Assembly: GCA_964614535.1 (NCBI GenBank)
Contig: CAZTOZ010000059.1
Location: forward strand, 1 to 64,000
Origin: JALSHZ01 sp964614535
Lineage (GTDB): Bacteria; Pseudomonadota; Gammaproteobacteria; UWMA-0217
Length of the DNA stretch: 64,000 nt
Reading direction: 5' to 3'
Positions within the stretch are counted from its first letter, which is position 1; every line of letters starts with the position of its first letter. The notes beneath the pieces are model-generated. The model saw only the letters and a list, made by a program, of their open reading frames with translations, was not told the origin of the DNA and searched no databases. This document shows, one piece after another, positions 34,112 through 42,303 of this stretch. The position numbers and the translations under genes are program-made.

Positions 34112-34612
34112 TCAGTCTCGCTGGCTCCCCATCTTCTCAGCCTGGCAATACACCTTCAGGGCAGCGCCGACCGCAGGATCGACGAAGTGTGACACGTCCC
34201 CGCCCATACGCGCAATTTCCCGCACCAGGCTGGACGATACGAAGGCGAATTCCTCCGCCGGGGTGAGAAAGAGCGACTCCACCTCCGGGTTGAGATTGCG
34301 GTTCATGCTCGCCATCTGAAACTCGTATTCGAAGTCGGACACCGCCCGCAAACCACGCAGGATGGCCCGCGCGCCCACTTCGCGGGCAAACTCCACCGTC
34401 AGCCCGGAAAAGCTGCGCACCTCGACATCATCGAGATGGGCAGTGGCCTTCTCCACCAGCGCCACCCGCTCGTCGACCGGAAAGCAGGGATCTTTCTTCT
34501 TACTGACGGCGACGGCAACGACCACCTTGTCGCAGATGCCGAGGGCACGTCGGATCAGGTCGGTGTGGCCGTGGGTGATGGGGTCGAAGGTGCCGGGATA
34601 GAGAACGATCAT
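34112..34612 (-). CDS. coaD: Phosphopantetheine adenylyltransferase CoaD
   Basis: 166 aa. The N-terminal nucleotidyltransferase motif is YPGTFDPITHGHTDLIRRA with the TxGH signature. RGLRAVSDFEYEFQMASMNRNL and SSSLVREIARMGGDVSHFV complete the family pattern. It catalyses the fourth step of coenzyme A synthesis. It follows rsmD by 4 bases, the usual rsmD-coaD pairing. Confidence 0.97.
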   Translation of the reverse strand: MIVLYPGTFDPITHGHTDLIRRALGICDKVVVAVAVSKKKDPCFPVDERVALVEKATAHLDDVEVRSFSGLTVEFAREVGARAILRGLRAVSDFEYEFQMASMNRNLNPEVESLFLTPAEEFAFVSSSLVREIARMGGDVSHFVDPAVGAALKVYCQAEKMGSQRD

Positions 34613-34616
34613 CCGG

Positions 34617-35219
34617 CTATGATGCCTGATCGATCCCGATCAGGCCATAACCGACGGTACCCGCCTCCTTGCGCCGGACGAACGCCATCCCCGCCGGCAG
34701 GGACGGTGGACGACGCAGCGGATATTCGAGATAGACCAGGCCGCCGGGCCGCAACATCGTCACCGGATCGATGGCGTCCAGAGTCAGCTGCAACAATTCA
34801 CTGTGAAACGGCGGATCGAGGAAGATCAGATCGACTCCGGTGGAGAGGCCATCCAGAAACTGCAACGCCGAGGCCTGCACCACCGTCACCGTGGCGGCGC
34901 CGAGCCGTTCGGCCTCGGCCTCGAGCTGCCGCGCCACCGCCGGGTTGTACTCCACCAGCGTCACCGCAGCTGCGCCACGCGATGCCGCTTCGAAGCCAAG
35001 CGCGCCGCTGCCGGCGAAGAGATCGAGACAACGGCTGCCCTCGATGCGCGGCTGCAACCAGTTGAATAGCGTTTCACGCATCCGGTCGCCGGTGGGGCGC
35101 AGCCCCTCGGCGCCGAAAAAACGGATCTTGCGACCCCGCCACTGCCCGGCGATGATGCGGACCTGCCCCTCCTCGCCCCGCCCGGGGGCGTGGACGCTAC
35201 GGCGTCTCCTTGCTGCCAC
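34617..35219 (-). CDS. rsmD: 16S rRNA (guanine966-N2)-methyltransferase RsmD
   Basis: 200 aa from a GTG inside the end of the upstream peptidase gene (23-base overlap). The real domain begins at about residue 20 (VRIIAGQWRGRKIRF), so the N terminus is slightly uncertain. RPTGDRMRETLFNWL, DLFAGSGALGFEAASRGA (SAM site) and FLDPPFHSELL (catalytic DPPF) define RsmD. It modifies 16S rRNA during 30S assembly. Confidence 0.94.
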   Translation of the reverse strand: MAARRRRSVHAPGRGEEGQVRIIAGQWRGRKIRFFGAEGLRPTGDRMRETLFNWLQPRIEGSRCLDLFAGSGALGFEAASRGAAAVTLVEYNPAVARQLEAEAERLGAATVTVVQASALQFLDGLSTGVDLIFLDPPFHSELLQLTLDAIDPVTMLRPGGLVYLEYPLRRPPSLPAGMAFVRRKEAGTVGYGLIGIDQAS

Positions 35220-36543
35220 CGACGATCACCGTGACCATTTTGCCCGGATGGACGTGCTTTCTGAACGCCGCGACGATCTGTTCGCCGTCGACCGCCTCGA
35301 TCTGCCGGGTGAAGGTATCGAGATAGTCCAATGGCAGATGGTAGAAGCCGATCAGGGCCAGATACTGGACGATGTCGGCGTTGCTGGCGATACGCAGCGG
35401 GAAACCGCCGGTGATGTTCTTTTTCGCGGCGTCGATCTCGTCGGCGGAGGGCCCGTCGGCGAGAAAGGCCGCGATCGTCTCACGGCCCACTTGCACCGCG
35501 TCGTCCACTTGGCTGCCGCGGGTCTGCATCGCCACCTGGAACGGCCCCGGTGCCGCCATCGGCAGAAAATAGCTGTAGACCGAATAGGCGTAGCCCCGCT
35601 CGACCCGCACCGCCTTGACCAAGCGCGAGGTGAAGCCACCACCACCGAGTATGTGATTGCCGAGATAGAGCGCATGGTAGTCGGGGTTGCCACGCTCGAT
35701 GCCCGGCTGCCCCATGTAGACATGGGCCTGCCGCGATGGGAACGGAATGCGGATCTCCCGCGACTCGGCCAACGGCGGTACCGGCGGCGTCGGTGGCGCC
35801 GCCTTGCCGGCCGGCAGGCCGGCACCGAGCCGCTCGGCCAACTTTTCCGCCTCGGCACGATCGAGGTCGCCGGTGATCGCCAATACCCCATTGGCGGCAA
35901 CGAAATGGCGACGATGAAAGGCTTCGAGATCGGCCACCGTGAGCTTCTCCACCGACGCCTTCGTCCCCTCCACCGGATGACCATAGGGGTGGTCACCGTA
36001 GAGCGCCTGGTAGAACGCCTTGCTGGCGATCTTGCCGGGACTGGCCTCTGCCGCCTTGATGCCGAGCAACACCTGATTGCGGGTCCGCTCGAAATCGGCC
36101 GCCGGAAAGTCGGGCGACCACAGCACCTTGGTAAAGGCGTCCAGTGCCGGCTCCAGGTAATCGGGATCGGAGAGCGTGCGTAAGGAGAGCCAGGACATAT
36201 CACGCAGCGCGCCAGTGCCGACATGGGCACCGACATCCTCGAAGGCCTGGGCGATCGCGTCGGCGGAGAGCCCCCCGGCACCCTGGGTGAGCATGCGGCT
36301 GGTCAGCGAGGCGATGCCGGGCCGGTCACCGTCACGGGCACTGCCGGCAGCGAAGGTGATGCGGATGTCGATCATCGGCAGCTCGGGCGCCGGCACGAAA
36401 TAGACCCGCAACCCGTTCTTCGTCACCCAGTGCTCGATGGCGGGGCCGGCCAATACCGGCTGGACGGCGGCCAGCAGCAGAAGCGCCAGCAGGGGGCGCG
36501 CCCACCACCGCGCGAAGTGGCGGAGGGGATGGCTAGCTTTCAT
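35197..36543 (-). CDS. M16-family peptidase homologue lacking the zinc motif
   Basis: 448 aa with a signal peptide (cut near VLAGP, about residue 33). The fold is that of insulinase/processing peptidases: TKNGLRVYFVPAPELPMIDIRITFAAGSARDG at the start and GGGFTSRLVKAVRVERGYAYSVYS in the C-terminal domain. At the place of the HxxEH zinc motif it reads GIASLTSRMLTQGAGG, so zinc binding is lost. Such copies pair with an active partner. It overlaps the active copy upstream by 11 bases, suggesting a heterodimeric periplasmic protease. Confidence 0.88.
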   Translation of the reverse strand: MKASHPLRHFARWWARPLLALLLLAAVQPVLAGPAIEHWVTKNGLRVYFVPAPELPMIDIRITFAAGSARDGDRPGIASLTSRMLTQGAGGLSADAIAQAFEDVGAHVGTGALRDMSWLSLRTLSDPDYLEPALDAFTKVLWSPDFPAADFERTRNQVLLGIKAAEASPGKIASKAFYQALYGDHPYGHPVEGTKASVEKLTVADLEAFHRRHFVAANGVLAITGDLDRAEAEKLAERLGAGLPAGKAAPPTPPVPPLAESREIRIPFPSRQAHVYMGQPGIERGNPDYHALYLGNHILGGGGFTSRLVKAVRVERGYAYSVYSYFLPMAAPGPFQVAMQTRGSQVDDAVQVGRETIAAFLADGPSADEIDAAKKNITGGFPLRIASNADIVQYLALIGFYHLPLDYLDTFTRQIEAVDGEQIVAAFRKHVHPGKMVTVIVGGSKETP

Positions 36544-37897
36544 CGACCGGCTCCTTTTTCATCGACTGCGCCTCGACCGTCTCCGGCACCAGCACCGCCA
36601 CGGTGCGATGCCGGTCGATCAGGTATTTCCTCGCCACCTCGAGCACCTGCTCGGCGGTGACGGCCTTGATCTTCTCCGGGTAGTCGTCCATCAGCCGCCA
36701 GCCCAGGCCAATCGTCTCCAACGCACCGATCTGGGTCGCCAACTGCTGCACCGAATCGAGTTCATAGACCTTGGCGGCGATGACCTGCGCCTTGACGCGC
36801 TGGAGCTCGGCCTCGCTGGCCGGCTCCCGCTTGAGTTTCTCGATCTGGGCATAGAGCGCCTGCTCCACCTCGTCGATGCTGTGCTCTTCGGTGGGGTTGG
36901 CGTCGAGCATGAACAGCGTCTGGTACTTGGCGGTGAGGTTGTAGCCGGCCGACGCCGCGGCGGCGATCTCCTGGCCACGCACCAGCTCCCGCGCCAGCCG
37001 GGCGCTGGCGCCGCCGTCGAGGATCCCGGCGAGCACGTCGAGCGCATAAGGTTCCCACGGCTGTTCGGCGGTTTTCAGCGACGGCACCGGGTAGCCGACG
37101 ATGACATAGGGCACCTTGGCCGGCGCATGGACGCGGATGCGGCGCTCGCCACGCTGGGTCGGTTCGCCCCGCGGCTTGACCACCGGCGGCTCGCTCGGCT
37201 TCAGCTTGCCGAAATATTTTTTCGCCAGCGCGAAGATGGCATCGGGATCGACGTCACCGACCACCACCAACGTGGCATTGTTGGGGGCGTACCAGGTCTG
37301 GTACCAGCGGCGCAGGTCATCGACCGTCAACGCCTCCAGATCCTCGTCCCAGCCGATGACCGGATTGCGGTAGGGGCCGTTGAGATAGGCCACCGCGTTG
37401 AAACGTTCATAGGTGAGCGCCTCTGGCTTGTCCTCGGTACGCATGAAGCGCTCCTCGCGCACCACCTGACGCTCCTTCTGGAACTCGGCTTCCGGCAACA
37501 GCAGGTTCCGCATCCGGTCGGCCTCCAGCTCGAAGGCGATCTCCAGCCGGTCACTGCCCATGAACTGGTAGTAGGCGGTGTAGTCACGGCCGGTGAAGGC
37601 ATTCTCCTCGCCACCGTTGGCGGCGATGATGTCGGAGAAGCGCCCGGCCGGATAGGCCTTGGTCCCCTTGAACATCATGTGTTCGAGCACGTGGGAGATG
37701 CCGGTGATGCCGTTGTGCTCGTCACTGGAGCCAACCTTGTACCACACCTGCGATACCGCCACCGGCGCGCGGTGATCGGGCTTGACCAGCACCTTCATGC
37801 CGTTTTCCAGCCGGTAGCTCTTCACCGCCTCGGCCGCCTGCGGCGCCGTCAGCGAAAATGCGCCCAGCAGCACGATGAACGTTACGATCCTTTTCAC
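36533..37897 (-). CDS. M16-family zinc peptidase (active partner)
   Basis: 454 aa with a signal peptide (cut near PQAAEA, about residue 24). It carries HVLEHMMFKGT, the inverted zinc-binding HxxEH motif, and the third ligand Glu in AFELEADRM. The C-terminal domain has GGASARLARELVRGQEIAAAASAGY. Predicted periplasmic. With the adjacent inactive homologue it should form a PqqL/processing-peptidase-like pair; the substrate is unknown. Divergent from ftsY with a 175-base gap containing short GC-rich hairpins. Confidence 0.92.
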   Translation of the reverse strand: MKRIVTFIVLLGAFSLTAPQAAEAVKSYRLENGMKVLVKPDHRAPVAVSQVWYKVGSSDEHNGITGISHVLEHMMFKGTKAYPAGRFSDIIAANGGEENAFTGRDYTAYYQFMGSDRLEIAFELEADRMRNLLLPEAEFQKERQVVREERFMRTEDKPEALTYERFNAVAYLNGPYRNPVIGWDEDLEALTVDDLRRWYQTWYAPNNATLVVVGDVDPDAIFALAKKYFGKLKPSEPPVVKPRGEPTQRGERRIRVHAPAKVPYVIVGYPVPSLKTAEQPWEPYALDVLAGILDGGASARLARELVRGQEIAAAASAGYNLTAKYQTLFMLDANPTEEHSIDEVEQALYAQIEKLKREPASEAELQRVKAQVIAAKVYELDSVQQLATQIGALETIGLGWRLMDDYPEKIKAVTAEQVLEVARKYLIDRHRTVAVLVPETVEAQSMKKEPVDES

Positions 37898-38072
37898 TTT
37901 GGATTGCCTCTCAAATCGTCAATACCCCGTTGGCCTGGCGGGGTGCGGCCCCACCCCGTCGATCGCCGGGCGGTAATGAGTTCTGCCCCGCCGGGTGCTA
38001 GCATTACGCGCTATCGAAAAACGCCCCGAGGAGACCGCCAACGGGCCTCGCAGCCACTAGAGTAAAGCACAG

Positions 38073-39059
38073 ATGTTCGGTTTCAAGAGAAAGCGCAAGC
38101 AAGATGAACAAACCGTCAAGACGCCAGACGAAAGCGGCAAGGGGCTGTTTGGCCGGCTGAAATCCGGGCTGGCCAAGACCGGCAGCACGCTGACCGGCGG
38201 CATGGGCAGGCTGCTGGGCCGCAAGAAGATCGACGACGAGCTGTTCGAAGAGCTGGAGAACCGGCTGTTGATGGCCGATGTCGGCATCGAGGCGACCACC
38301 CGGATCATCGATGCGCTCACGGCCCGGGTCAGGCGCAAGCAGCTCGACGATGCCGAGCACCTCTATCAGGCGCTGGGGGAGATCATGGTGGAGATTCTCG
38401 AACCGGTGGCCCGGCCGTTGCAACCCGATACCGGCGCCAAACCCTTCGTCATTCTGGTCGTCGGCATCAACGGCGCCGGCAAGACCACCTCGATCGGCAA
38501 GCTGGCGCACCATTTCAGGCAGCAGGGCAAGCAGGTCATGCTGGCCGCCGGCGACACCTTTCGCGCCGCGGCGGTGGAGCAGCTGCAGATCTGGGGCGAG
38601 CGCAACGACGTTCCCGTCATCGCCCAGGGCACCGGTGCCGACAGCGCTTCAGTGATCTTCGACGCGCTGCAATCGGCCAAGGCGCGGAGCATCGACGTAT
38701 TGATCGCCGATACCGCCGGCCGCCTCCACACCCAGGGCAATCTGATGGAGGAGCTGAAGAAGATCAAGCGCGTCATGGGCAAGCTGGACGAGGACGCCCC
38801 GCAGGAGACGCTGCTGGTGGTCGATGGCGGCACCGGCCAGAACGCGCTGCGCCAGGCCGAGGCCTTCGACGAAGCCATCGGCCTCACCGGGCTGGCGATC
38901 ACCAAGCTCGACGGCACTGCCAAGGGCGGCATCGTCTTTGCACTGGCGGAGAAGACCGGCCTGCCGATCCGCTTCATCGGTGTCGGCGAGAAGATCGAGG
39001 ACCTGCGCCCCTTCGATGCCGGCGAGTTCGTCGAGGCGCTGCTGGCCACCGACGCATGA
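38073..39059 (+). CDS. ftsY: Signal recognition particle receptor FtsY
   Basis: 328 aa. A short basic, Lys-rich N terminus replaces the long acidic A domain of E. coli FtsY. The N domain (KKIDDELFEELENRLLMADVG) and SRP-type GTPase domain follow with G1 GINGAGKTTSIGKLA, DTFRAAAVEQL, DTAGRLHTQ and TKLDGTAKGG. It docks ribosome-SRP complexes at the membrane. First gene of ftsY-ftsE-ftsX, overlapping ftsE by 4 bases. Confidence 0.97.
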   Translation: MFGFKRKRKQDEQTVKTPDESGKGLFGRLKSGLAKTGSTLTGGMGRLLGRKKIDDELFEELENRLLMADVGIEATTRIIDALTARVRRKQLDDAEHLYQALGEIMVEILEPVARPLQPDTGAKPFVILVVGINGAGKTTSIGKLAHHFRQQGKQVMLAAGDTFRAAAVEQLQIWGERNDVPVIAQGTGADSASVIFDALQSAKARSIDVLIADTAGRLHTQGNLMEELKKIKRVMGKLDEDAPQETLLVVDGGTGQNALRQAEAFDEAIGLTGLAITKLDGTAKGGIVFALAEKTGLPIRFIGVGEKIEDLRPFDAGEFVEALLATDA

Positions 39060-39739
39060 GCAGAACACCGATCATCGAATGCCGACACCTCGGCAAGCGC
39101 TATCCAGGCAGTCAGGAAGCGCTGCTGGACATCAACCTGCGCATCGAGCGCGGCGAGATGGTTTTTCTCACCGGCCATTCCGGCGCCGGCAAGAGCACGC
39201 TGCTGAAGCTGATTGCGATGATCGAGCGGCCAACCCGCGGCAGCCTGCGGATCAACGGCCATGAAATGACCCGGCTGCCGGACATCGGCATTCCCCGCTA
39301 CCGGCAGAAGCTGGGCATCATCTTTCAGGATCACCGCCTGCTGACCGACCGTAACGTCTATGAAAACGTCGCCCTGCCGCTGCGCATCACCGGGCTGGAC
39401 GAAAAGACGATTGCACGCCGGGTGCGCGCCGCACTGGACAAGGTGGGGCTGCTCAAGCGCGAGCTGAGCAATCCGCAGGCACTGTCGGCGGGCCAGCAAC
39501 AGCGCGTCGGCATCGCCCGCGCCGTGGTCAACCGGCCGGCGATCCTGCTCGCCGACGAGCCCACCGGCAACCTGGACCCCGATCTCTCCACCGAGATCAT
39601 GAAGCTGTTCGTCGATTTCAACGAGGTGGGCGTCACCGTGTTGATCGCCACCCACGACTACTCGCTGATCGAACAGTTCACCAGACGGACGATCATGCTC
39701 GACAAGGGGCAGCTGAAGGCGGAGTACGTACCGGCATGA
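39056..39739 (+). CDS. ftsE: Cell division ATP-binding protein FtsE
   Basis: 227 aa ABC ATPase. Walker A is GHSGAGKSTLLKLIA, the Q-loop region is IIFQDHRLLTDRNVYENVALPL (typical FtsE), the signature is LSAGQQQRVGIARAV and Walker B is LLADEPTGNLDP. With FtsX it regulates septal peptidoglycan amidases through the EnvC pathway. Both ends overlap neighbours by 4 bases. Confidence 0.96.
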   Translation: MSRTPIIECRHLGKRYPGSQEALLDINLRIERGEMVFLTGHSGAGKSTLLKLIAMIERPTRGSLRINGHEMTRLPDIGIPRYRQKLGIIFQDHRLLTDRNVYENVALPLRITGLDEKTIARRVRAALDKVGLLKRELSNPQALSAGQQQRVGIARAVVNRPAILLADEPTGNLDPDLSTEIMKLFVDFNEVGVTVLIATHDYSLIEQFTRRTIMLDKGQLKAEYVPA

Positions 39740-40689
39740 AACACCTCCCGTCACTCCACTTGCCCCGCTTCTCACGAACCGCCTTCAACGCCTGGCTGCA
39801 TCAACACCGCCAGGCATTGCAGACCGCCATCGGCCACATCCTGGCCTCACCGCTGGGAACGTTGCTGACGGTGCTGGCCATTGCCATTGCGCTGGCGCTG
39901 CCCAATGCCCTGTTTCTGACGATCGACACACTGGGCACGGCGCTGGGGAACCAGAACGCACGCCAGATCAGCGCTTTCATGAAACTCTCGGTCGATGGCC
40001 GTGAACTTCACACCATCGCCGCCGAGCTGGAGAAGGATCCTCTGATCGAGCGCGTCGAGGTGATTGGCCGGCAGGAATCGCTGCAACGGTTCCGCGACAG
40101 CAGCGGGATGGAGGATCTGCTGGATCTGCTGCCCACCAATCCGCTGCCGGCGGTTCTGATCATCCACCCCCGGGAAACAGTGGACGAGATGGACTCGCTG
40201 GAGCGGCTGGCAATGAAGATCGAGGCCCGCACCACGGTCGAGCAGGTCGTCCTCGACCGTGAGTGGATGGGGACACTCTTCTCCACCGTGGCGGCTTTCA
40301 AACGCTTCTCGCTGCTGATGACACTGCTGTTCGCGCTGCTGGTGGGGCTGGTGATCCACAACGGTCTGCGCATCGACGTGCTGGAACACCGCCATGAGAT
40401 CGAGGTCATCAAGCTGGTGGGGGGCAGCGACCACTACATCCAGCGCCCGTTCCACTACCACGCCGTCATCGTCGGCGCCGCCGGCGGCCTGCTGGCCGCC
40501 CTCTTCATCGCCCTCCTCTTTGCCATCCTGCAACCCCGCTTCGACGAACTGGGCGCCGCCTACGGCGTCGAATTGCCACTGCGGGTGGGCGCCGGCTTTG
40601 CGCTGACGCTGGTGCTGCTGGCCACCATCCTCAGCCTGCTCTCCTCCCGCATCACCCTGGGCGCGCTGCTGAAGAGGATTCAGCCATAG
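39736..40689 (+). CDS. ftsX: Cell division protein FtsX
   Basis: 317 aa with four membrane helices: one near residues 35-60, followed by a periplasmic loop (about 65-170), and three in the C-terminal half. Conserved pieces include LGTLLTVLAIAIALALPNALFL, KDPLIERVEVIGRQESLQRF and the cytoplasmic EVIKLVGGSDHYIQRPFHYHAVIVG coupling segment. It is the FtsE partner. A 95-base gap with a CCCCCT/AGGGGG hairpin (no T run) separates it from the pseudo-receiver gene. Confidence 0.95.
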   Translation: MKHLPSLHLPRFSRTAFNAWLHQHRQALQTAIGHILASPLGTLLTVLAIAIALALPNALFLTIDTLGTALGNQNARQISAFMKLSVDGRELHTIAAELEKDPLIERVEVIGRQESLQRFRDSSGMEDLLDLLPTNPLPAVLIIHPRETVDEMDSLERLAMKIEARTTVEQVVLDREWMGTLFSTVAAFKRFSLLMTLLFALLVGLVIHNGLRIDVLEHRHEIEVIKLVGGSDHYIQRPFHYHAVIVGAAGGLLAALFIALLFAILQPRFDELGAAYGVELPLRVGAGFALTLVLLATILSLLSSRITLGALLKRIQP

Positions 40690-40784
40690 CACGGGGTGAA
40701 GCCGGTATCAAAACCACTGGCGCCCCCTTTATCACGCGCACGAGGGGGAGTAGGATGGCGAGACATTAGTTCACTATTTACGTA

Positions 40785-41195
40785 ATGCTTCAGACCGTTC
40801 TGATCGTCGACAGCTCACGAGCCGCCCGCAAGATGCTTGAGCTCAAACTCAAGGCGCAGGGCGTCGAGGTCATTCACGCCGCCAGCGCCAACCAGGCGCT
40901 CGCCAAGCTCCATCGTCACGAAATCTCGCTGATCACGACGGCAAAGGCGTTGCCGGACGAGAACTGCGAGGCTTTCATCGCCGAGATCCGCAAGACCCCC
41001 GGCTTCGAGGAGACGCCGATCATCGTCCTCACCGGCGACGAGGTGGACGAATCCAGCTTCGACCCCGAGCTCGGCATCCGCCGTATCTGTCAGAAGTCCG
41101 AGGGCATCGGCCCATTGACCGACTGCATTCTCGAAACCCTGGCGGAATCCCCCGAGGCGTCGCAGATCCTGCGCAACTTCATGCCGATAATTTGA
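40785..41195 (+). CDS. Receiver-like protein without the phospho-acceptor aspartate
   Basis: 136 aa. The fold is CheY-like: VLIVDSSRAARKMLELKLKAQGVEV at the start, IIVLTGDE with the conserved Thr, and ICQKSEG with the conserved Lys. At the phospho-acceptor position (four residues before the Pro of KALP) there is Ala53 in SLITTAKALPDEN instead of Asp, and the second acidic-pocket residue is Ser10. So it cannot be phosphorylated in the usual way. No output domain is present. It lies between ftsX and rpoH in the same direction, so a role tied to heat-shock sigma control is conceivable but unproven. Confidence 0.82.
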   Translation: MLQTVLIVDSSRAARKMLELKLKAQGVEVIHAASANQALAKLHRHEISLITTAKALPDENCEAFIAEIRKTPGFEETPIIVLTGDEVDESSFDPELGIRRICQKSEGIGPLTDCILETLAESPEASQILRNFMPII

Positions 41196-41221
41196 CTTTT
41201 ATCAAACATTTAGCCGAGAAT
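41192..41221 (+). promoter_or_regulatory. Putative sigma-70 promoter of rpoH
   Basis: The -35 TTGACT (41192-41197, 5 of 6) and -10 GAGAAT (41216-41221, 4 of 6) are 18 bases apart, putting the start near 41228, just before the CIRCE operator. The -35 overlaps the stop of the preceding gene. A second, poorer pair (TTGCGG 41221 / TAACAT 41243) would place CIRCE over the -10. Confidence 0.42.
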
Positions 41222-41233
41222 TGCGGTCAATTG

Positions 41234-41260
41234 TTAGCACTCTAACATAATGAGTGCTAA
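41234..41260. promoter_or_regulatory. CIRCE operator (HrcA binding site) upstream of rpoH
   Basis: The half-sites TTAGCACTC (41234-41242) and GAGTGCTAA (41252-41260) are separated by exactly 9 bases, a perfect match to the CIRCE consensus. It lies 44 bases before the rpoH ATG. CIRCE is the operator of the heat-labile repressor HrcA, normally found on groESL or dnaK operons. Confidence 0.92.
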
Positions 41261-41303
41261 TCTTAGAATCAAGAAACCAACTTCAATACGGGAGACGATA
41301 AGA

Positions 41304-42167
41304 ATGAGCAATAAACTACAGCTGCGAAGCGGTACTCTGCCGGTCGTCGGTGGTGCCAATATCGACGGCTTCATTCAGGCTGCTCACCAGTTCCCGGTGC
41401 TGACGAAGGAAGAGGAATACGAACTGGCGAGGGACTATCGCCAGAACGGCAATCTGGAGGCGGCCAAGGCGTTGGTGCTGCACAACCTGCGCTTCGTCAT
41501 CAAGATTGCACGTGGCTACAGCGGCTATGGCCTGCCGCTGGCCGATATGGTGCAAGAGGGCAATATCGGTCTGATGAAGGCCGTCAAGCGGTTCGATCCG
41601 GAAATGGGTGTACGGCTGGTGTCGTTCGCCGTTCACTGGATCCGTGCCGAGATTCACGAGTACATCCTGCGTAACTGGCGGATCGTCAAGGTCGCCACGA
41701 CGAAGGCGCAGCGCAAGCTGTTCTTCAATCTGCGCAGCGCCAAGAAACGGCTGGGATGGATGAATCAGGAGGAGATCAACGCCATTGCCGACGATCTGGG
41801 CGTGAAGCCCGAAGAGGTGATGGAGATGGAATCGCGCCTGAGCAATCGCGACGTGGGCTTCGACCTGCCAGCGAACGACGACGACCGGGAGTATGCGTCA
41901 CCGGTCGCCTATCTGACCCATGACGGCGAGGATCCGCTCAGCCAGTTGGAGAACGACGACAGCCAGCATCACGAGATGACGCAACTCACCCAGGCACTGG
42001 CGCAATTGGACGAGCGCAGCCAGGACATCGTGCGCCGCCGCTGGCTCAACGAGGATGGCAAGGAGACGCTGCAAACGCTGGCGGACGAATACGGTGTCTC
42101 GGCCGAGCGCATCCGTCAACTGGAGAAGAACGCATTCAAGAAGATGCGCGCGGCCATGGCGGCCTAG
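41304..42167 (+). CDS. rpoH: RNA polymerase heat-shock sigma factor RpoH (sigma-32)
   Basis: 287 aa from the ATG with GGGAG upstream. An earlier in-frame ATG overlaps the CIRCE element and is rejected. Region 2 includes NLRFVIKIARGYSGYGLPLADMVQEGNIGLMKAVKRFDP. The RpoH-specific box is AQRKLFFNLRSAKKRL, and region 4 ends with LADEYGVSAERIRQLEKNAFKKMR. E. coli RpoH is 284 aa. It directs transcription of chaperones and proteases on heat shock. The CIRCE in front implies added control by HrcA. A strong terminator follows. Confidence 0.97.
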   Translation: MSNKLQLRSGTLPVVGGANIDGFIQAAHQFPVLTKEEEYELARDYRQNGNLEAAKALVLHNLRFVIKIARGYSGYGLPLADMVQEGNIGLMKAVKRFDPEMGVRLVSFAVHWIRAEIHEYILRNWRIVKVATTKAQRKLFFNLRSAKKRLGWMNQEEINAIADDLGVKPEEVMEMESRLSNRDVGFDLPANDDDREYASPVAYLTHDGEDPLSQLENDDSQHHEMTQLTQALAQLDERSQDIVRRRWLNEDGKETLQTLADEYGVSAERIRQLEKNAFKKMRAAMAA

Positions 42168-42228
42168 CCCAAGCGCATCGAACCGGCTTCAGCACCGGGA
42201 ATGGTTTTGCACGGGATGAATACCCGGG

Positions 42229-42265
42229 AAAGGGCCCGACGGCAACGTCGGGCCCTTTCTCTTTC
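42229..42265 (+). terminator. Intrinsic terminator after rpoH
   Basis: A 12-base perfect stem, AAAGGGCCCGAC / GTCGGGCCCTTT (42229-42240 / 42247-42258), with a 6-base loop is followed by CTCTTTCT. Read on the minus strand it could also weakly end pyk transcription. Confidence 0.8.
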
Positions 42266-42303
42266 TGGCATGCCGCCTGCGGGCACACCCCGGCGATCCC
42301 GCC

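Noticed and set aside
41192..41205. FNR-like box TTGACTTTTATCAA upstream of rpoH
   Set aside because: One mismatch in the first half-site and it overlaps the preceding stop codon and the better-supported -35; kept as a promoter element rather than an FNR site.
41250..41303. Upstream in-frame ATG of rpoH
   Set aside because: It lies in the second half of CIRCE with no ribosome site; the ATG at 41304 gives the normal RpoH length.
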